This document shows positions 1 through 12,431 of a stretch of 64,000 nt of DNA, piece by piece (the first letter of the stretch is position 1; each line of letters starts with the position of its first letter). The stretch covers positions 35,268 through 99,267 of the forward strand of contig WOGZ01000098.1 of assembly GCA_009733775.1 (NCBI GenBank). The letters are read 5' to 3'. This DNA comes from Alectoria sarmentosa. Taxonomy: Eukaryota > Ascomycota > Lecanoromycetes > Lecanorales > Parmeliaceae. A program made the translations under genes and the position numbers. Below the pieces are notes generated by a model. The model was not told the origin of the DNA and made no database searches. It saw only the letters and a list, made by a program, of their open reading frames with translations.

Positions 1-1383
1 AGGGACGATTATCAACGACGGCAAAAGGAGAGCGCTAGCAAAATGTGGCATGCATCTTGTGCTCGGCATTGATTGCACAACAATACACCGCCTATCGATC
101 CGACGGGTATTTGCAGACAATGGCGCCATCCTTCTCGGAACGATACCGTGCCGTTGAGCAATAGAGATCAAGAACGGCCGTAGGAAACTTTTGCTCTCTA
201 GCCACTGCCGAATTTATATGGTCCAAAGAATGGGCCGCAGATCCGAGACTGATTAAGGTCCGGGGTTCATCTTCTCCTCCGGAGTGCACCGAATGTAGAT
301 TTACAGTGAAGCCGTAGCCACCATCCATCACTCGAGGGGTCCGTGCTGTTACAGAGACCTTCCGTCAGTGTTCCTAGTATCAGTTCAGTTCGCTCAGCGC
401 GGACCGAGCCATCGTCGAGGAAGCTTCGTCTTCGATAACCATAATAGAACGAACGGTACACGAAGCGCCGTCTCTATTATTCCGTTCCCTGACTCTGAGC
501 TTCTTAAGAACAGAAGAGGGGAGGAAACAGCCAGATAAGAGGCAGGAGGAGGTGGACTGCAATCCATTGGTGTGTTTATGCAAGAGTTAGTTGACTGGCT
601 GGTCACACTCCATCCCCTGAGTTCCAAATGGACTCTTGCAGCATTCGCCCGCTCACAATTATTTTTTGGCGAAAGACCAATGCACGTTGCCGTCGGCTCA
701 ATATCCGCTCCGTAATGTAGAGTGTAGCGCCATTTGGCCCCGCTCCATCCCCTTCTTTTCCCGCCGCGCCGTCCTGTTCTTGGTCACTACTGTGTAAGTA
801 GCGAGAAGTAAGCATATCAGTTGTCGGCAGAGCCCGAGCGGATCGAAGGGAAACTAAGATTGATAATAGAGATTGAATTGATTTGACAGCCAACTTCACA
901 TAGCATCCATCTGGTTTGCTTCCACGATGTCTATGATTCGTCATCAGCATCTGCCCTTCTTACCTTCGCCTCTTCAAAAGGGCAGCCGAGACACAGTTCC
1001 GGTCTGGTACAGAAATAAAAAACTCGGACGAGTAGTAACAACATGCAAAAGGAAAGATGAGCATTCCAACAAAACCCATCTTATCGCTTCAGCGGTGTTG
1101 GGCCGCCGCTACCTCTTGAGCATCCAGAAATATAGGATACGCAATTAGCCTTTGACATCAGAAGCTGATCACGATGGGGACAGCCGATGAGATCCGCTCT
1201 TTCACCCTCTCCATATCATGATTTTCGGGAGAGCGTGGCCTCTGCACTCGAGACTCAGTAGAACCTTCGACCATTTATTATTCGCAAGATAAGATACACG
1301 TGCGCCATGAAAACAGATATCAAACAGCCGAGATTAGAGCTCCAGTCTCCATCCCAGCGCCTTAAAGCTCTCGGAGCTAAAGA
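1..1383. other. Left edge, no supported gene
   Basis: Only short open frames on both strands, without recognisable domains, consistent splice signals or good start contexts. I see no RNA gene or long repeat here. Confidence 0.5.
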
Positions 1384-2107
1384 CTAGCACGGAAAGCTGC
1401 ATTGGAAGTAGACCCTCTCACCATCTAGCGGGTGTTCAGACTGAGTGCAGGCCACATTAGCCACCATTTCATTGCTCGGCGCGGCATCGAAGACCATCGG
1501 CGGCTGCACGAAAGGGTCTGCCGGACCAGGACCATCGTAATCCATGTAGACGATGGGGTACAGGGGCCAACCAGGGTCCCTCATAGTCCATAGGTGGAAC
1601 GGCTTTCCACCAACGGTCATGGTGATGTTGGTTTCCTTATCGCCTGTCTCACCACCCAATGCTGCAAGTGTCCCGTTCACTGCGCCCATATCATGGTTGG
1701 TATCGTCTCGGATTTGGACGCGGTAATCCTGCAGAGTGCCGGTGGTAACGGTATCCAGAACGTCCCTGAGGCTTTGTGAAACACATACATTGCATATGCC
1801 TTTGGCGTATTTGGAGCTGTTACTGGCGACGGGTGGAACGACCGGGACTGTCCAGCAGCTATGCTCGGCGATATCTACAACGGTGCCGGCTGTAAGAGTT
1901 ATGTTTGCGGGCGGTGGAGAAGATCTAGATTATCATGTCAGTCGAAGATAATTGGGTTTGGAATTGGCAGAACCCATACATGGTTATAGGAATGAATGCG
2001 GAGATGGATGGCGCAGTGTCGGTAAAATTGACATTGCGGGTATTTTTATGATAGGCAACGACTTCGCCCGATGCAAGAAGAGAGGCAAGGAGGTGGGAAA
2101 GTTGCAT
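1384..2107 (-). CDS. Small secreted cysteine-containing protein, two exons
   Basis: The start at 2107 opens a hydrophobic leader (MQLSHLLASLLASGEVVA) that looks like a signal peptide. Exon 1 is 2107-1980. A 55-base intron (1979-1925) begins GTATGG, carries an ACTGAC branch point and ends CTAG. Exon 2 is 1924-1384. Joining them keeps frame and gives about 222 residues. The mature part has seven cysteines (in SCW, CNVC, ACTQ and a terminal CSFPC), two N-x-T sites and a Trp/Pro/Asp-rich segment near residues 160-195. The family is not recognised. A small secreted, Cys-containing fungal protein fits an apoplastic or effector-like role, but that is inference. The exon structure is my own call. Confidence 0.6.
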
Positions 2108-3245
2108 GATGATTAGAATTTTGCTGAGAGGGAAGGGGCCTGGGGTGGGATGTAGGACTTGGTGCTTGGTAGTGGAAATGGTGGTTATAGAGAAGGAAAG
2201 AAAGGTGGGAAAGTAGGAACGAAGCGCTCTTTAAGTACTCGAGAAAATGCCGCCTGTGCTTAGCGCTGGTAACTGTTTTGAAACTGAAGCATGGAAGCCA
2301 GTGATACTCAGGCAGACCAAACAAGGGGCTCTGTCTCACCCTTTCCAGGCGAGTATTGAGGGAGAGGTTCCTGTCCAGTATAACACGTCGTCTCCCCTCC
2401 ATCCTCTGCCCGCTGCTGCTTTTTCAACGTAGGAGATGGTGCCCGAAACAAATCTGCATCTCAAACCGACTGGCGTATCAAGGGGCCTCGGTCGCAATCC
2501 CCAGAGGTTGAGTCAGCAGATGGCTGGTTGGTGTCAAAATCGCATCACCGAATCAAAAGCTGAAAGTAGTGAATGCATCAAGCTGTTTGTTCCATGGAAG
2601 TCCAGGAGTCGACAAGTCAAGCTGGAAATGCGCCCCTCTGCAGCGAGCCTTGCGGGCAGTGCAGCCTCTCTTGAAACACAGTTGCGACTCGGAGAATCAG
2701 ATTCTAGCACCTCAAAACGAGCATGACTACAACAAAATCAACTCTTGCCTGAATGGTTGGCTCCCTAGATCTATCTTATCGAGACGTAGATGGGCCATAT
2801 TAGAGGTGGAAGAGCAGAGGAGGGAGGCGCTCACCCGGACCTCTCTCTCTCTCTCTGCCGAAATGCTTTTAGCTCTAATAGTACATTAGTCCATCCTATG
2901 TTCTCATGCATCGCACCCGTCACCAGCATACACAAAAGCATACCTAGTCAGTAAACAAGCGGTCGGGCCACCTTACCGCCGAAGAGCCATATGGGAATGT
3001 GCGATGATTATATGTATGGCGTTTTTCAATAGGCAAATGTTAGGTATAATTCAGTAGTTTGGGGTATGAAGTAGTAAGGTAATTTACCCGCGTCTTCAAT
3101 GGGCAAAATTTGGGGTATAATTCAGTAATCGGGGGTATGAAGTTGTAATTTATGCATGTTTTGGGGTATCGTTCTTTACTCTTGACCGATTCCTTTTCAC
3201 TTCCACCTTCCTTTCCACCTCTTTCACCCCACAACTATCCACGCA
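2108..3245. other. Intergenic, no gene seen
   Basis: Contains a short (CT)n run at 2841-2856 and a duplicated motif at about 3033-3180 (GGGTATGAAGT with AATTCAGTA, two diverged copies about 67 bases apart). The 5' flank of the next gene is pyrimidine-rich. No supported coding sequence. Confidence 0.5.
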
Positions 3246-4739
3246 ATGGACGATTTATTGGATAATTTTGCCACTAATCGGCTCGACTCACCGCCTGAGG
3301 AGACCTACAAATATCACTTCGTGGAAGACAGCCCCCCAGCATCGGAACATGCCATGCCCGTGCGCCCCGAGACCCCTGCTACGCTGAACCATGATGACAA
3401 GGTCATCACTAGTGAGGACGAGGATGAAGGAGACTACAATGCCGATGTCGACGAGGATGACGACGAGAGCGATGACGTCCAGGATGAGCTGAATGGTTTT
3501 GCTCAACACCTCCAGCGACTCCATCGCCAAGACATGGAGAGAGATGAGTTACTCACTCAATTACATCAGGAAAATCGATATTTGAAGAGAGCGTTGAAGA
3601 AAAGTACTCCGGGCGGTAATCCAAGGGCGGAAGCCGCTGAGCGAAGCTTGTTCCAGATTCGCAAGACCATGGTAAGTCTCGCTATCAAAACAGTACCTCT
3701 CAGGTTGCGTACCGCGCTCTCTCACATCTGCTTCTTCAGCAATCCCGCCAAGTCCTCCCTCCTCTAACGTGTGTCCTCTTAGGAAAGAAATCCCTACGCA
3801 TACGTTCTCATCGACGGAAAGGGTTACAAGGTCAGCATGCCCACCGCTTGTCACGTTTTAGAAACCTCTGTCCCACCGTTTGTCACGTTTTAGAAACATC
3901 TGTCTCGCCGACTGTCACGTTCTAGAAGCATCTGTCCCATCGCTTGTCACGTTTTAGAAAGATCTGTCCCACCGTTTGTCACGTTTTAGAAACATCCTTC
4001 CCACCGCTTGTCACGTTTTTAAGGCAAGAGGCATCTGTTGACAGTCATTACCGCAGATTCACGAAGACCTCCTTCAATTGGGCAAGAGGGGAGGGGCCGA
4101 AGCCGCAGATCGAATGCGGGCTGAAGTATCCAATTATCTTCAGCAGTTCGGCGACGCCGACGCCGGAGAATGGAAGATTATGGTGCACCTGTATATCGAC
4201 GTCGAAGGCTTATTGGCTCGCTGCGGCAATAACGAATTCCGTTTGAAAGATGGAGAAGTGCGAGACTTCATGCTTGGATTTACCCAAGCTCAACCGCTTT
4301 TCATGATTGTGGACGTGGGACATGATTCGGAAAGATTGTCGCGCAAGGTAGAAGGTAACGTCTGTCTGACTGTTGTCGATATTCGGGGTTCTCAGCCATG
4401 TTGCTGACATACTCAGAAATGTTTCACCTTTTCGCCAACAACGTTCAATGCAAACACGTCATCTTCGGTTGTTGCCATGACGTTGCGTACGCAGCTGCAC
4501 TGGAGTCATATGCCTTCAACCCTATCGCCGCCTCCAAGATCACTCTGCTCGAATCATCGTACGAAGACAATTCATATTTCGGGAGTCTGCCCTTCAATTC
4601 AGTGGAATTCTCTCACGTCTTTCGGTCCACACCCTACGAGAGAACGGATTTGTTGGTCGGGGACGGCGATTACATGCAGGATTTTTCAAAACAATCTGAT
4701 TCAAACGAGGGGGATGAAACCCTCGCAAAAAGAAAATGA
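3246..4739 (+). CDS. DUF7923-like protein (CCCH-zinc-finger-family N-terminal domain), four exons
   Basis: Exons 3246-3671, 3783-3830, 4057-4354 and 4417-4739 join in frame to about 364 residues. The N-terminus is acidic and disordered (Asp/Glu-rich, residues about 55-85), then a short heptad-like helix. The core reads VLIDGKGY, then IHEDLLQLGKRGG, then WKIMVHLYIDVEGL and FMLGFTQAQPLFMIVDVG. That matches the NYN-like DUF7923 domain usually found ahead of CCCH fingers in fungal proteins. No C-x8-C-x5-C-x3-H finger follows; the protein ends in a short charged tail. Function is unknown; an RNA-related role is inference from the family. The donor of intron 2 is GTCAGC rather than GTAAGT, and that intron holds a minisatellite (see repeat entry). 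Confidence 0.75.
3845..4023 (+). repeat. 32-base minisatellite inside an intron
   Basis: Five full units and a partial sixth start at 3845, 3877, 3909, 3941, 3973 and 4005. Each carries TGTCACGTTTTAGAAAC or a close variant, which includes the small palindrome GTTT-TAG-AAAC. The array fills most of intron 2 (3831-4056) of the DUF7923-like gene. Confidence 0.9.
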
Positions 4740-5160
4740 GGATGGAAAGACACGATGAGCAAGGACAAATTGGCGAGCAGGAACAAAAGATTTCATAGCA
4801 GCAGGGAGGTAAGATACCATCGCTGTTGCTATTCCAAGGCGCGAAAGGTGCTGCTGGTACAGGTGAAGTATGTGGATCTGCCCTCATGAACAGGTGCTGC
4901 TTCGGTTCTAGAGGATGCGTTCAGCTAGAAAGACGAGGCGTACGGGTTCTTAAAGACCTAAGAGTTCCATACAAAAAGTTCTTCCACACCTATTCAGCAT
5001 GTATAGAGGCTCTAGACCTAGCGTAGTGGATGACGGAAGATTTTAGCGACCGATGACAGTCTATTTCGCAAAAGGGATGGAGGGTATATATAGTAGGGGG
5101 TGTCGTTTCCATATATCCTATCGACCGAATGCTCCAGTCATTCGCCTTTCCAAATCTCAA
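4740..5160. other. Convergent intergenic region
   Basis: Lies between the 3' ends of the DUF7923-like gene and MED13. It should hold both 3' UTRs and polyadenylation sites. No coding sequence or repeat stands out. Confidence 0.5.
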
Positions 5161-8100
5161 TCACTGACCGCGTGCTCCAGTCGCCACCGATTGCTCAGGC
5201 TCATAGCGCATCGTCTCGCTCAGCGTCTTCCACGCCTTCCTCGCAGCCGCCACATGCAACGGTAGCACGCCCTTGACCGAATGCACGACCCCTCTCACCC
5301 TCGCCAGCGTTGCCAGGTTCCTATACAGACCCAGCACCTCCTTCAGCACGGCTTTGTACGGCTTCTGCCCGTGGATGAGGTTCACGCCAAGCGCTATCAA
5401 TCCATCTTCGTCTCTCGCTCCGGCTCTTTTGACCAGAAAGCCGCTGGCCAGGGATGGGGTATTGAGGTCGTCGAGGATGCCGTCCATTATGACGCCCCAC
5501 GTCTCGTCGGTGACGTCGATAAGTCTGGCTTCGGAGTCGTGGTCACCGAAAGCGGCGTTGGCCGGAGGCGTCCCGCCTTGCGCAACGTTTCCGGCCGGTG
5601 TCAAGCCAAGACCTGTGATGTCGGGCGAAGGGGCGTTTGTTTGAGGGGTAGCTGGGGTAGCTCCAGGGGTCGCCAAGAGGCCAGGAGCCAGATCGGAGGA
5701 GCTTCGTTGGAGGTCTGAATAAGGGAAAGTCAGGAGGGGTTTAGCGTCGACAGTGAGGATGGTGCAGGAGGTCGATGGCCTGCTGGAGTCGGCGAGGGCC
5801 CGTAGCCAGACTATGTATGACGTCAGTCTTTGCAAGCAAAATAGAAGGCTCGGGTATTCACCATCATTCTCCATCTTGGGCACTGGACTATCTTTGCATA
5901 TGAAGATTCGCCAGGGCGCATTCGGTGGATTTAGCATCTCAAAAGAAGTCTCCAAGATCTCTTTAGCAGACTCATAGAACGGCTTCCACGGTTTCTCCTC
6001 ATCCTTCCCAAGCCAGTAACACGCATCCCATGATAGGACGCCCAGGTTGTCTGTCCACGATGCTATAAGCCACTCGTTAGTAGCAGTCCAAGTATATGAC
6101 ACGTGCACACAATTGTCCGATTGCATAAATGGGGCCGAGCTTTCCGAGACCAGCTTGAAGTCGATTGTCTTGGGCACCGCTTTTGCGAGACGAACCGCTG
6201 GTGCACCCATGAAGTACGGTTCTCGACCACATTCGTTGTATACCTCGAAAGCAAGCCTCCTGTAGTCTGTAGGAGATCGCACGACTATACATTCGGGACT
6301 CCATACCAGGGCAAGCGGGACTATTTGAATCACCAAGTCGTTGTACTTTTCGAGCCGGCGTTTCTCCAGCGCCGCATGATAAGAGCTGGGAAGTCTTAAC
6401 AAGGCGTCACAAAGCCCAGGCAGGTATTGCTGGTCGTCGAAAGGGTTGATAATGTAGACAACGATTGTGCCGCTTTGAAGTCCGAGTCCAGGGAGCTTGG
6501 TTCCAAGCCCCTCGCACGTGGAAGCGATATTTTGAAGAAAACTGTCCGGTGTAGTCGCATCCATGAGCGCGGTGACGATACGCTCGCTATGATCGGTAAT
6601 AGAAGCGCCAAGGTCGTGTGAGCCCAGGTTACAGCTCTGATATGCGGCTTTGGTCATGTTGAGAAAAGCCATAACCCCTTCTTCGATATACTTGTTTTTT
6701 GGACACACGCAAAAGACATCAATATCTTTAGTCTCATGAGACGGTCCTAAGCTAAGTTCCTCCCAAAAGGACAACGCGGAGGCCGAGATTTCGGTTGATA
6801 CACCATTGCGCCGAATGCGGGTGTAAGGACTGTCGAGCTTGAAAATAGACTGTCTCATGGCAGTGATTCCTCCAGCCATGTGGGTAGGCTTAAGGCTCCT
6901 TTGATTTAATATTGCTTCCTCCCTCGACACAGTAGCTTGGTTCTTCTCGTTTAGACTGACATATTCTTTGAGGCTGCAGCCCTTGCTGGTTGGGAAGAAG
7001 GTTGATGACAAGCGTGTCATCGTATTGTGGAGTGAACGGTCTGGTACAATTTCTCTCACCGTATTTGTTTCTTCGGAAGTTCCGGTCTGTGATTGAAAGA
7101 GTCCAGATACTGCTTGGTGAGCTACCAGTCGAGCCACTTCGACAAAGGCCTGCTTTCGACCTGTGAAAGATGGTTTTGGACGCTCATGAAATCGAGGCTC
7201 AAGATCTGACGTATTATTCGTCTGTTCAAGGGCATTAGGCGCCGGTACAGCTGACGCAGGATCGTCCAGTTCGGTCTGAGTAGAACCTGCCGGGCTGTCT
7301 GCTAGAAGGATTGAAGACGACGGTGTTACAGGGTGGTCATTTTCATCAAGCTGTTCTCGCTTTCTTTTTCGTGATGGTTCTACTTGTGATTCGAGGGAAG
7401 GATCCATTGCGTTGTGACCATCAGAGCTTTCTGGGGAAAAAGCGCCTTCCTCTTCGTCATCTGATTCGTCAGAACTTAGCGACAGCTCAACCCCGCAGAT
7501 TAGTGTGAAGGAACTGACCTATATCCATACTCTCTTCCATTGGGGACTTCTCCGGGTAGGCGCTGAATTTCGAAAATCGATTTTCACTATATGAAGGAAG
7601 ATCTCCACGTTTGGTATGTATTGGCAGCTCATCCACATCAAAGGCGAATCGGCCCTGGATGTTGTACTTTTCGTCAAATTTGAATGTAGATCCTTGAAAT
7701 GGCACATGTTCAAAAGAGCCTCTTTGGCCTGTATGTAAATCTTGGAAAGTCGTTCCGATATGAAGGTCCAGTTGTCCATAATCGATGTTTTCTTTGTTGA
7801 CGGTAGATTCTAAAGCCTTATCATAGGCTCTGTCTGGCGAATTGTTGTCTGTCGTCGATAATACATGGTCGTTTTCTTTCAAGGGTGAGCGAAGCCCTGA
7901 ATACTCACACGGGCGTTGGAAGAACAGGCAGTCTGGTAAAAGAATTTCGTACCTTGTTTGACGATTTTATCTTGTTGAGCCTCAAAAATATCTCGATCTG
8001 ACCCGCTGTTACGTCTTTCGTACGGCGTCGTTCTCAGCTCCTGTTCATTGAATGCCGCGGCGTGGTCTGTCGTCTCGTTTGTGTCGTCTAGGGTCATTGC

Positions 8101-9832
8101 CTGACCTGTCTCCCGCAAATCCTCGTCAATCATATCCGGCTCATCAAAGAAACTGAAGTCTGCTTCAGTAAGGCCATTTGACGCAAACATATCAATATCC
8201 ATGTCTCCGAAGAGGTCGTCGTCTTCCTGTCCGTCATAGTCGCCACGCGCCTCGTCGCTTGGCTGTAATTCCTTTTCTTCCTCGTCGTAATCACCGGATC
8301 GTAGATTGTTGGAGTTTGATGATCCTAGAAGTCCTGGCGGTAGTCCATCCGGTGGTGTGGGATAAACTCCGCTCACATCTTGCGGAGTGACGCCTGGATC
8401 CATCTGGATTTCCAAGGAAGACAAAGCGTCTTCATCGTCCGTGTCTTCAACATCTTTCATCACCTGAGCTCCTCGATCCTCTTCCTGCATCCTAGCTTGT
8501 AATGCCTCCGTGCGCGCAGCTTTTCCCAAGAACCATGACTCAGCTTCCTCCAAGGGGTCCATGGAGCCATCGAGGATAGACCAGTCAAATGATTGTCCAT
8601 CTTTGCCACTGACTAGTGTCATCACATCCTTGCAGAGGCAAAGTCGGGCTGGCCACAGTGACACCGCGGAGCCGACGGATGAATTTGATTCACGTCCCAT
8701 CTGCACCCGAACCCACGTTACGTTCTGCAAATTCCTTGTTCCTTGTTGTGCTAGACGCGATAATATAGTATCCTTTGCTTGCGCAATCGATTTGCGCTGG
8801 ACATCGCTTTTGGGAGGGTCTTCCGTTCCAACATACTGGCACCTGATCCCGAAGGGCGCGAGTAGTAAAGGTGATCCGACTGCCAATCCTGTCAAGATTT
8901 CGTCATTTAGAAGCATCGCAGACACCCTAGTATACCTTGGCAACCGGTCTTGGAAGAATGAGATCAGCAAGGTTCCGGATGAAAGCCACTTGACGTTGAA
9001 GGAAAGCTTTATCGTTGTTGCGACCCACGATCGTAACTCTACACTCTCAAAGAGATCATCGCTCAGCGTCCGCGCGTCTATACACTCGAATGGCCCGACT
9101 TGGATCCATCCTTGTTCCTTCCCCAAAGCATGCGAAAGAGAACAAGATACCGCAGAGATCAGATTCGAATAGACCTCGGAGACAGAGTGGTCCTGGCTAG
9201 CACCCGATGTTTCCTTTCTCTTATGATCCGGCTCAGTAATCGAAGATTGTGTGTTAGAGCTTGCGTTGGAGCCATAGGTTTGTGTATTCAGCTCTCCAAT
9301 TGCTGCAGAGACTGATGAGGTGGAACGCGCTGTTTTGATCGGAGGTGGAGCTGACATGTTGGAGCTTGAAGCAGCAACCACGTTCCCTGAGCGCATATGT
9401 CCAACGTGTGTGCCTTCTCAACTCGGTCAGCGATCGTGCCTCGTAGAAGTACGCAGATGATTTCACTTTCGAGGCCATCTAGATCCTGAGCGATGCTTTC
9501 GTCTAGAGCTTGCGACAGGCTGAAGATCCACACGCCAACTTTGTCTTTGTCAAGAAGAACGTGGCGTCCATCCTCGCGCAGTTTATGTTCCGCTGATTGT
9601 AGAAGGTGCGCTAAATCCTCTTCGTCTTCTTCCTCGCTCGAGGAAGGATTCTGGCAATCCGAATCATCCGACTCATCCTTGGGCCTTTGGGTGTAGAAGG
9701 CCCAATGTATCTCTTTAATGTCCCCCTAGAGAATAATGAGCACCTGAAAGCATGATCAGAGAACCGTGAAATACTCACAACCTGGAAGACGTTGGTGGCT
9801 ATGTCATTAGGGAAGTCCATGCCCCCTGTCAT
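5161..9832 (-). CDS. SSN2: Mediator subunit 13 (Med13/Ssn2/Srb9)
   Basis: A large nuclear protein of the Mediator CDK8 kinase module, which links activators and repressors to RNA polymerase II. The start at 9832 gives MDFPNDIATNVFQV, then (after intron 9778-9726) GDIKEIHWAFYTQRP, the conserved Med13 N-terminal start. Exons run 9832-9779, 9725-7953 (containing one more intron, in about 9480-9340, whose borders I cannot fix), 7896-7519, 7460-5862 and 5810-5161. The last intron (5861-5811) is 51 bases and in frame, so it is easily missed. Mid-protein there is LRSPLKENDH and FDEKYNIQGRFAF. The C-terminal half has the MedPIWI-like core (DVFCVCPKNKYIEEGV; IVVYIINPF; PWRIFICKDS). Total length is about 1460 residues, usual for filamentous fungi. 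It is divergent from ENP2 across 358 bases. Confidence 0.93.
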
Positions 9833-10190
9833 GTGCCAATCGGCGCTGCGACTTGTAGCAACTCATAGAATGGGTGTGTGCTGTTGAAGTGCTTCGCCTT
9901 GGGCAGATGAGGAACATTCTGAAGACTTGGAAAGGTAGGGATTGGGTGCACAATGCAATTGATTGGTGACCAAGATGGTGCGCATTCGAGCAATGTGGAT
10001 CCCTCTCGTTATCCAAGAATGCCGCGACCCTGCGTAGATCTTCGGTTCGAGAAGCCTCGAGAATTAGCGCCGGGTGCAGCCGCTGCCACGCATGATGCCG
10101 CATTGCAGAGTTTGAATGTGAAGGTTTTTTATGTGAATATTACATACACATTTTGTACGCTCTCCCTACATTCTCACAGTACACGCCGCC
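9833..10190. promoter_or_regulatory. Shared divergent promoter region, MED13 / ENP2
   Basis: A 358-base gap between two start codons facing away from each other, so it must hold both promoters and 5' UTRs. I see no clear TATA box in a convincing position; the ENP2-proximal part is AT-rich (TTTTTTATGTGAATATTAC). Confidence 0.6.
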
Positions 10191-12431
10191 ATGAAAATTA
10201 GTAATCACTCTGCTGTTCCAGTCTATACCATCTCAGGCTCTTCCACGGCGAGACCTCTTCCCGAATGGCTGGCCAGAAAACGAAAAAGAAGTCTAAAACA
10301 TGATCCCGAGTATGCCAGTCGTATTGAGCTACTCCAGGACTTCGAATTCGACGAGTCCAGTCAGTGTGTGAGGGTGAGTGACGATGGACAATGGGTGATG
10401 AGCACGGGTACGTCTTCGACTACACTGTATGCCTGCGTTCTACCATGCTGGTAGCGATTGTAGAGAACGAGTACTGATTGTTTGTCAGGAACCTATAAGC
10501 CGCAGATACATACACACTACCTACCCCATTTGTCTCTATCCTTTGCCCGCCATACCATATCTCTCAACACCACCTTCCTCTTATTATCTACAGACTACTC
10601 CAAATCACTTCACTTGCAGGCAGACCGTTCCCTCGAATTCCACACCCCCCTTGGATGCCACCATACCACCAGGCTCCCACGATATGGGAGAGATCTCAAA
10701 TATGACAAGAGATCTGCAGAAGCACTGATCCCCGCTGTTGGGGTCAATGAGAACGGCAACGGGGAAGTCTTCAGGTTGAATCTAGAAGCGGGAAGGTACA
10801 TGCGAGGATATGAAGTCGATGTTGGTGGTGACGACTTTACGTCCAGCGGCGGTGGTGCACTGCAGGGTGGAATTGGCGCGGGGAGCGTTAATACTGCTGC
10901 GATCGCAGAGGAATCGCATGGACTGCTGGCTTTCGGAACATCACTTGGTACTGTGGAATTTTGGGATCAACGCTCAAGAGGTCGAGTTGGCATCTTGCAA
11001 AGTCCCACAAAGTCAAGCCCGATCGATGGAAAGCAGGAGATTACAGCTATGGAGTTCGACCGCTCCGGATTGGGTATAGCAACAGGATCTTCCACAGGAT
11101 TAATAAGTCTTTACGATCTCCGTTCACCTGCTCCGTTTCTAAAAAAAGACCAAGGCTACGGTTACCCAATACAGACGCTCATCTACCTCACATCCTCTAG
11201 TTCAACTCGGGCACAGACTGCTGAACCCAAGATACTCTCAGCAGACAAAAGGATCATCAAAATCTGGGATCAGCGAGATGGATCGCCCTGGACATCTGTT
11301 GAGCCTGCTGTGGATATCAACTCAGTAGCGTGGTGCAAAGACTCTGGAATGATCTTAACTGCGAATGAAGGACGGCAGCAGCATAGTTTCCTAATACCAC
11401 AGCTTGGACCAGCTCCCAAATGGTGCTCATTCCTTGACAATCTTGTGGAGGAGATGGCGGAGGACCCAAACGATCCCAATGCGTTCACTAGCCAGAAAGC
11501 TGGCGAAGTCTATGACAACTACAAATTTTTGACCATGCAGCAGCTCCAGTCGCTGAATCTCGCCCATTTGGTAGGGACTACCAGTCTGCTCCGCCCCTAC
11601 ATGCACGGCTACTTTGTGGCGCAACGGCTCTACGAAGAAGCGAAGCTGATCGCAGATCCATTTGTGTGGGAGGAAGAACGAAACAAAAGAGTGAAGAACA
11701 AGATCGATACAGAGAGAGAAAGCAGGATCAGAGGCAACAAAAAAGTCACAGCCAAGGTCAACAAGAAGCTGGCAGAGAAGTTGATGGAGCGAGCAGAACG
11801 AGAAGAGCGAAGACAGGCGCAGAGGGTACTTGAAAAGGGCGGAGACGATGACAATATTGAGGATGCCACCGCAACGGCTGGTATGGAGGAGAAACCCTCT
11901 GGTAACTTGCTGGCAGACCCTCGTTTCTCCAAGCTGTTCCAAGACGAAGACTTCGCCATAGACGAGCGTTCACGAGAGTTCCAGTTGTTGAACCCAAACA
12001 CGAAGCCAGGGCCGATTGAGCCTACCGACGGCAACGAGCGCAAACTGACGGCTGTGGAGGAAGAGGCTCTAAATGAGATACCCAGATCCGACTCTGAATT
12101 GTCTGATGAAGAAGAGGACGCGCCCAAGACCAAAGACAGTGGACGGATCTCTTCGATCTCTTACAGGAAATCCGGTCACCGACCTCAACAGCCCCAGATG
12201 CGAGTAACTTCCTCAAGGAAGCCTCAACAAGCGCGAGACCGCTCTTTCGGATCACGAACTGAGCGGAGCAAACCCACAAAGACCAAAACGAGTACGGTCG
12301 TAGGGGAGCGGGAGATCACCTTTGCCCCGGAGAGGAAGAAGAAGGCCCAAAAGGTGGAGACTACAGGGGCAGACCGAAGACGGGACAAGGGAAGGAGAAG
12401 TGCGAGTGGGAATGTGTTCAGGAACATGTGA
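10191..12431 (+). CDS. ENP2: Ribosome biogenesis protein ENP2 / NOL10
   Basis: A nucleolar WD40 protein of the small-subunit processome, needed for 18S rRNA maturation (family knowledge). Exon 1 is 10191-10407 and exon 2 is 10489-12431, giving about 719 residues. The N-terminus starts MKISNHSAVPVYTISG and continues to the junction motif MSTG-TYKPQI, which is strongly conserved in Enp2. Beta-propeller motifs follow (VEFWDQRSRGRVG, GLISLYDLRSP, RIIKIWDQRDG). GPAPKWCSFLDNLVEEM and the NUC153-type segment DPRFSKLFQDEDFAID (about residue 545) complete the signature. The tail is charged, basic and low-complexity. The 81-base intron lies near the 5' end. Confidence 0.95.

Noticed and set aside
603..950. 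A 115-codon minus-strand open frame
   Set aside because: No recognisable motif, no signal peptide or splice partners, and composition like the non-coding flanks.
5273..5718. Plus-strand open frames inside the MED13 3' end
   Set aside because: They are antisense shadows of strongly conserved Med13 coding sequence.
11427..11942. A 171-codon minus-strand frame opposite ENP2
   Set aside because: Antisense of the Lys/Glu/Arg-rich ENP2 helix; no independent support.
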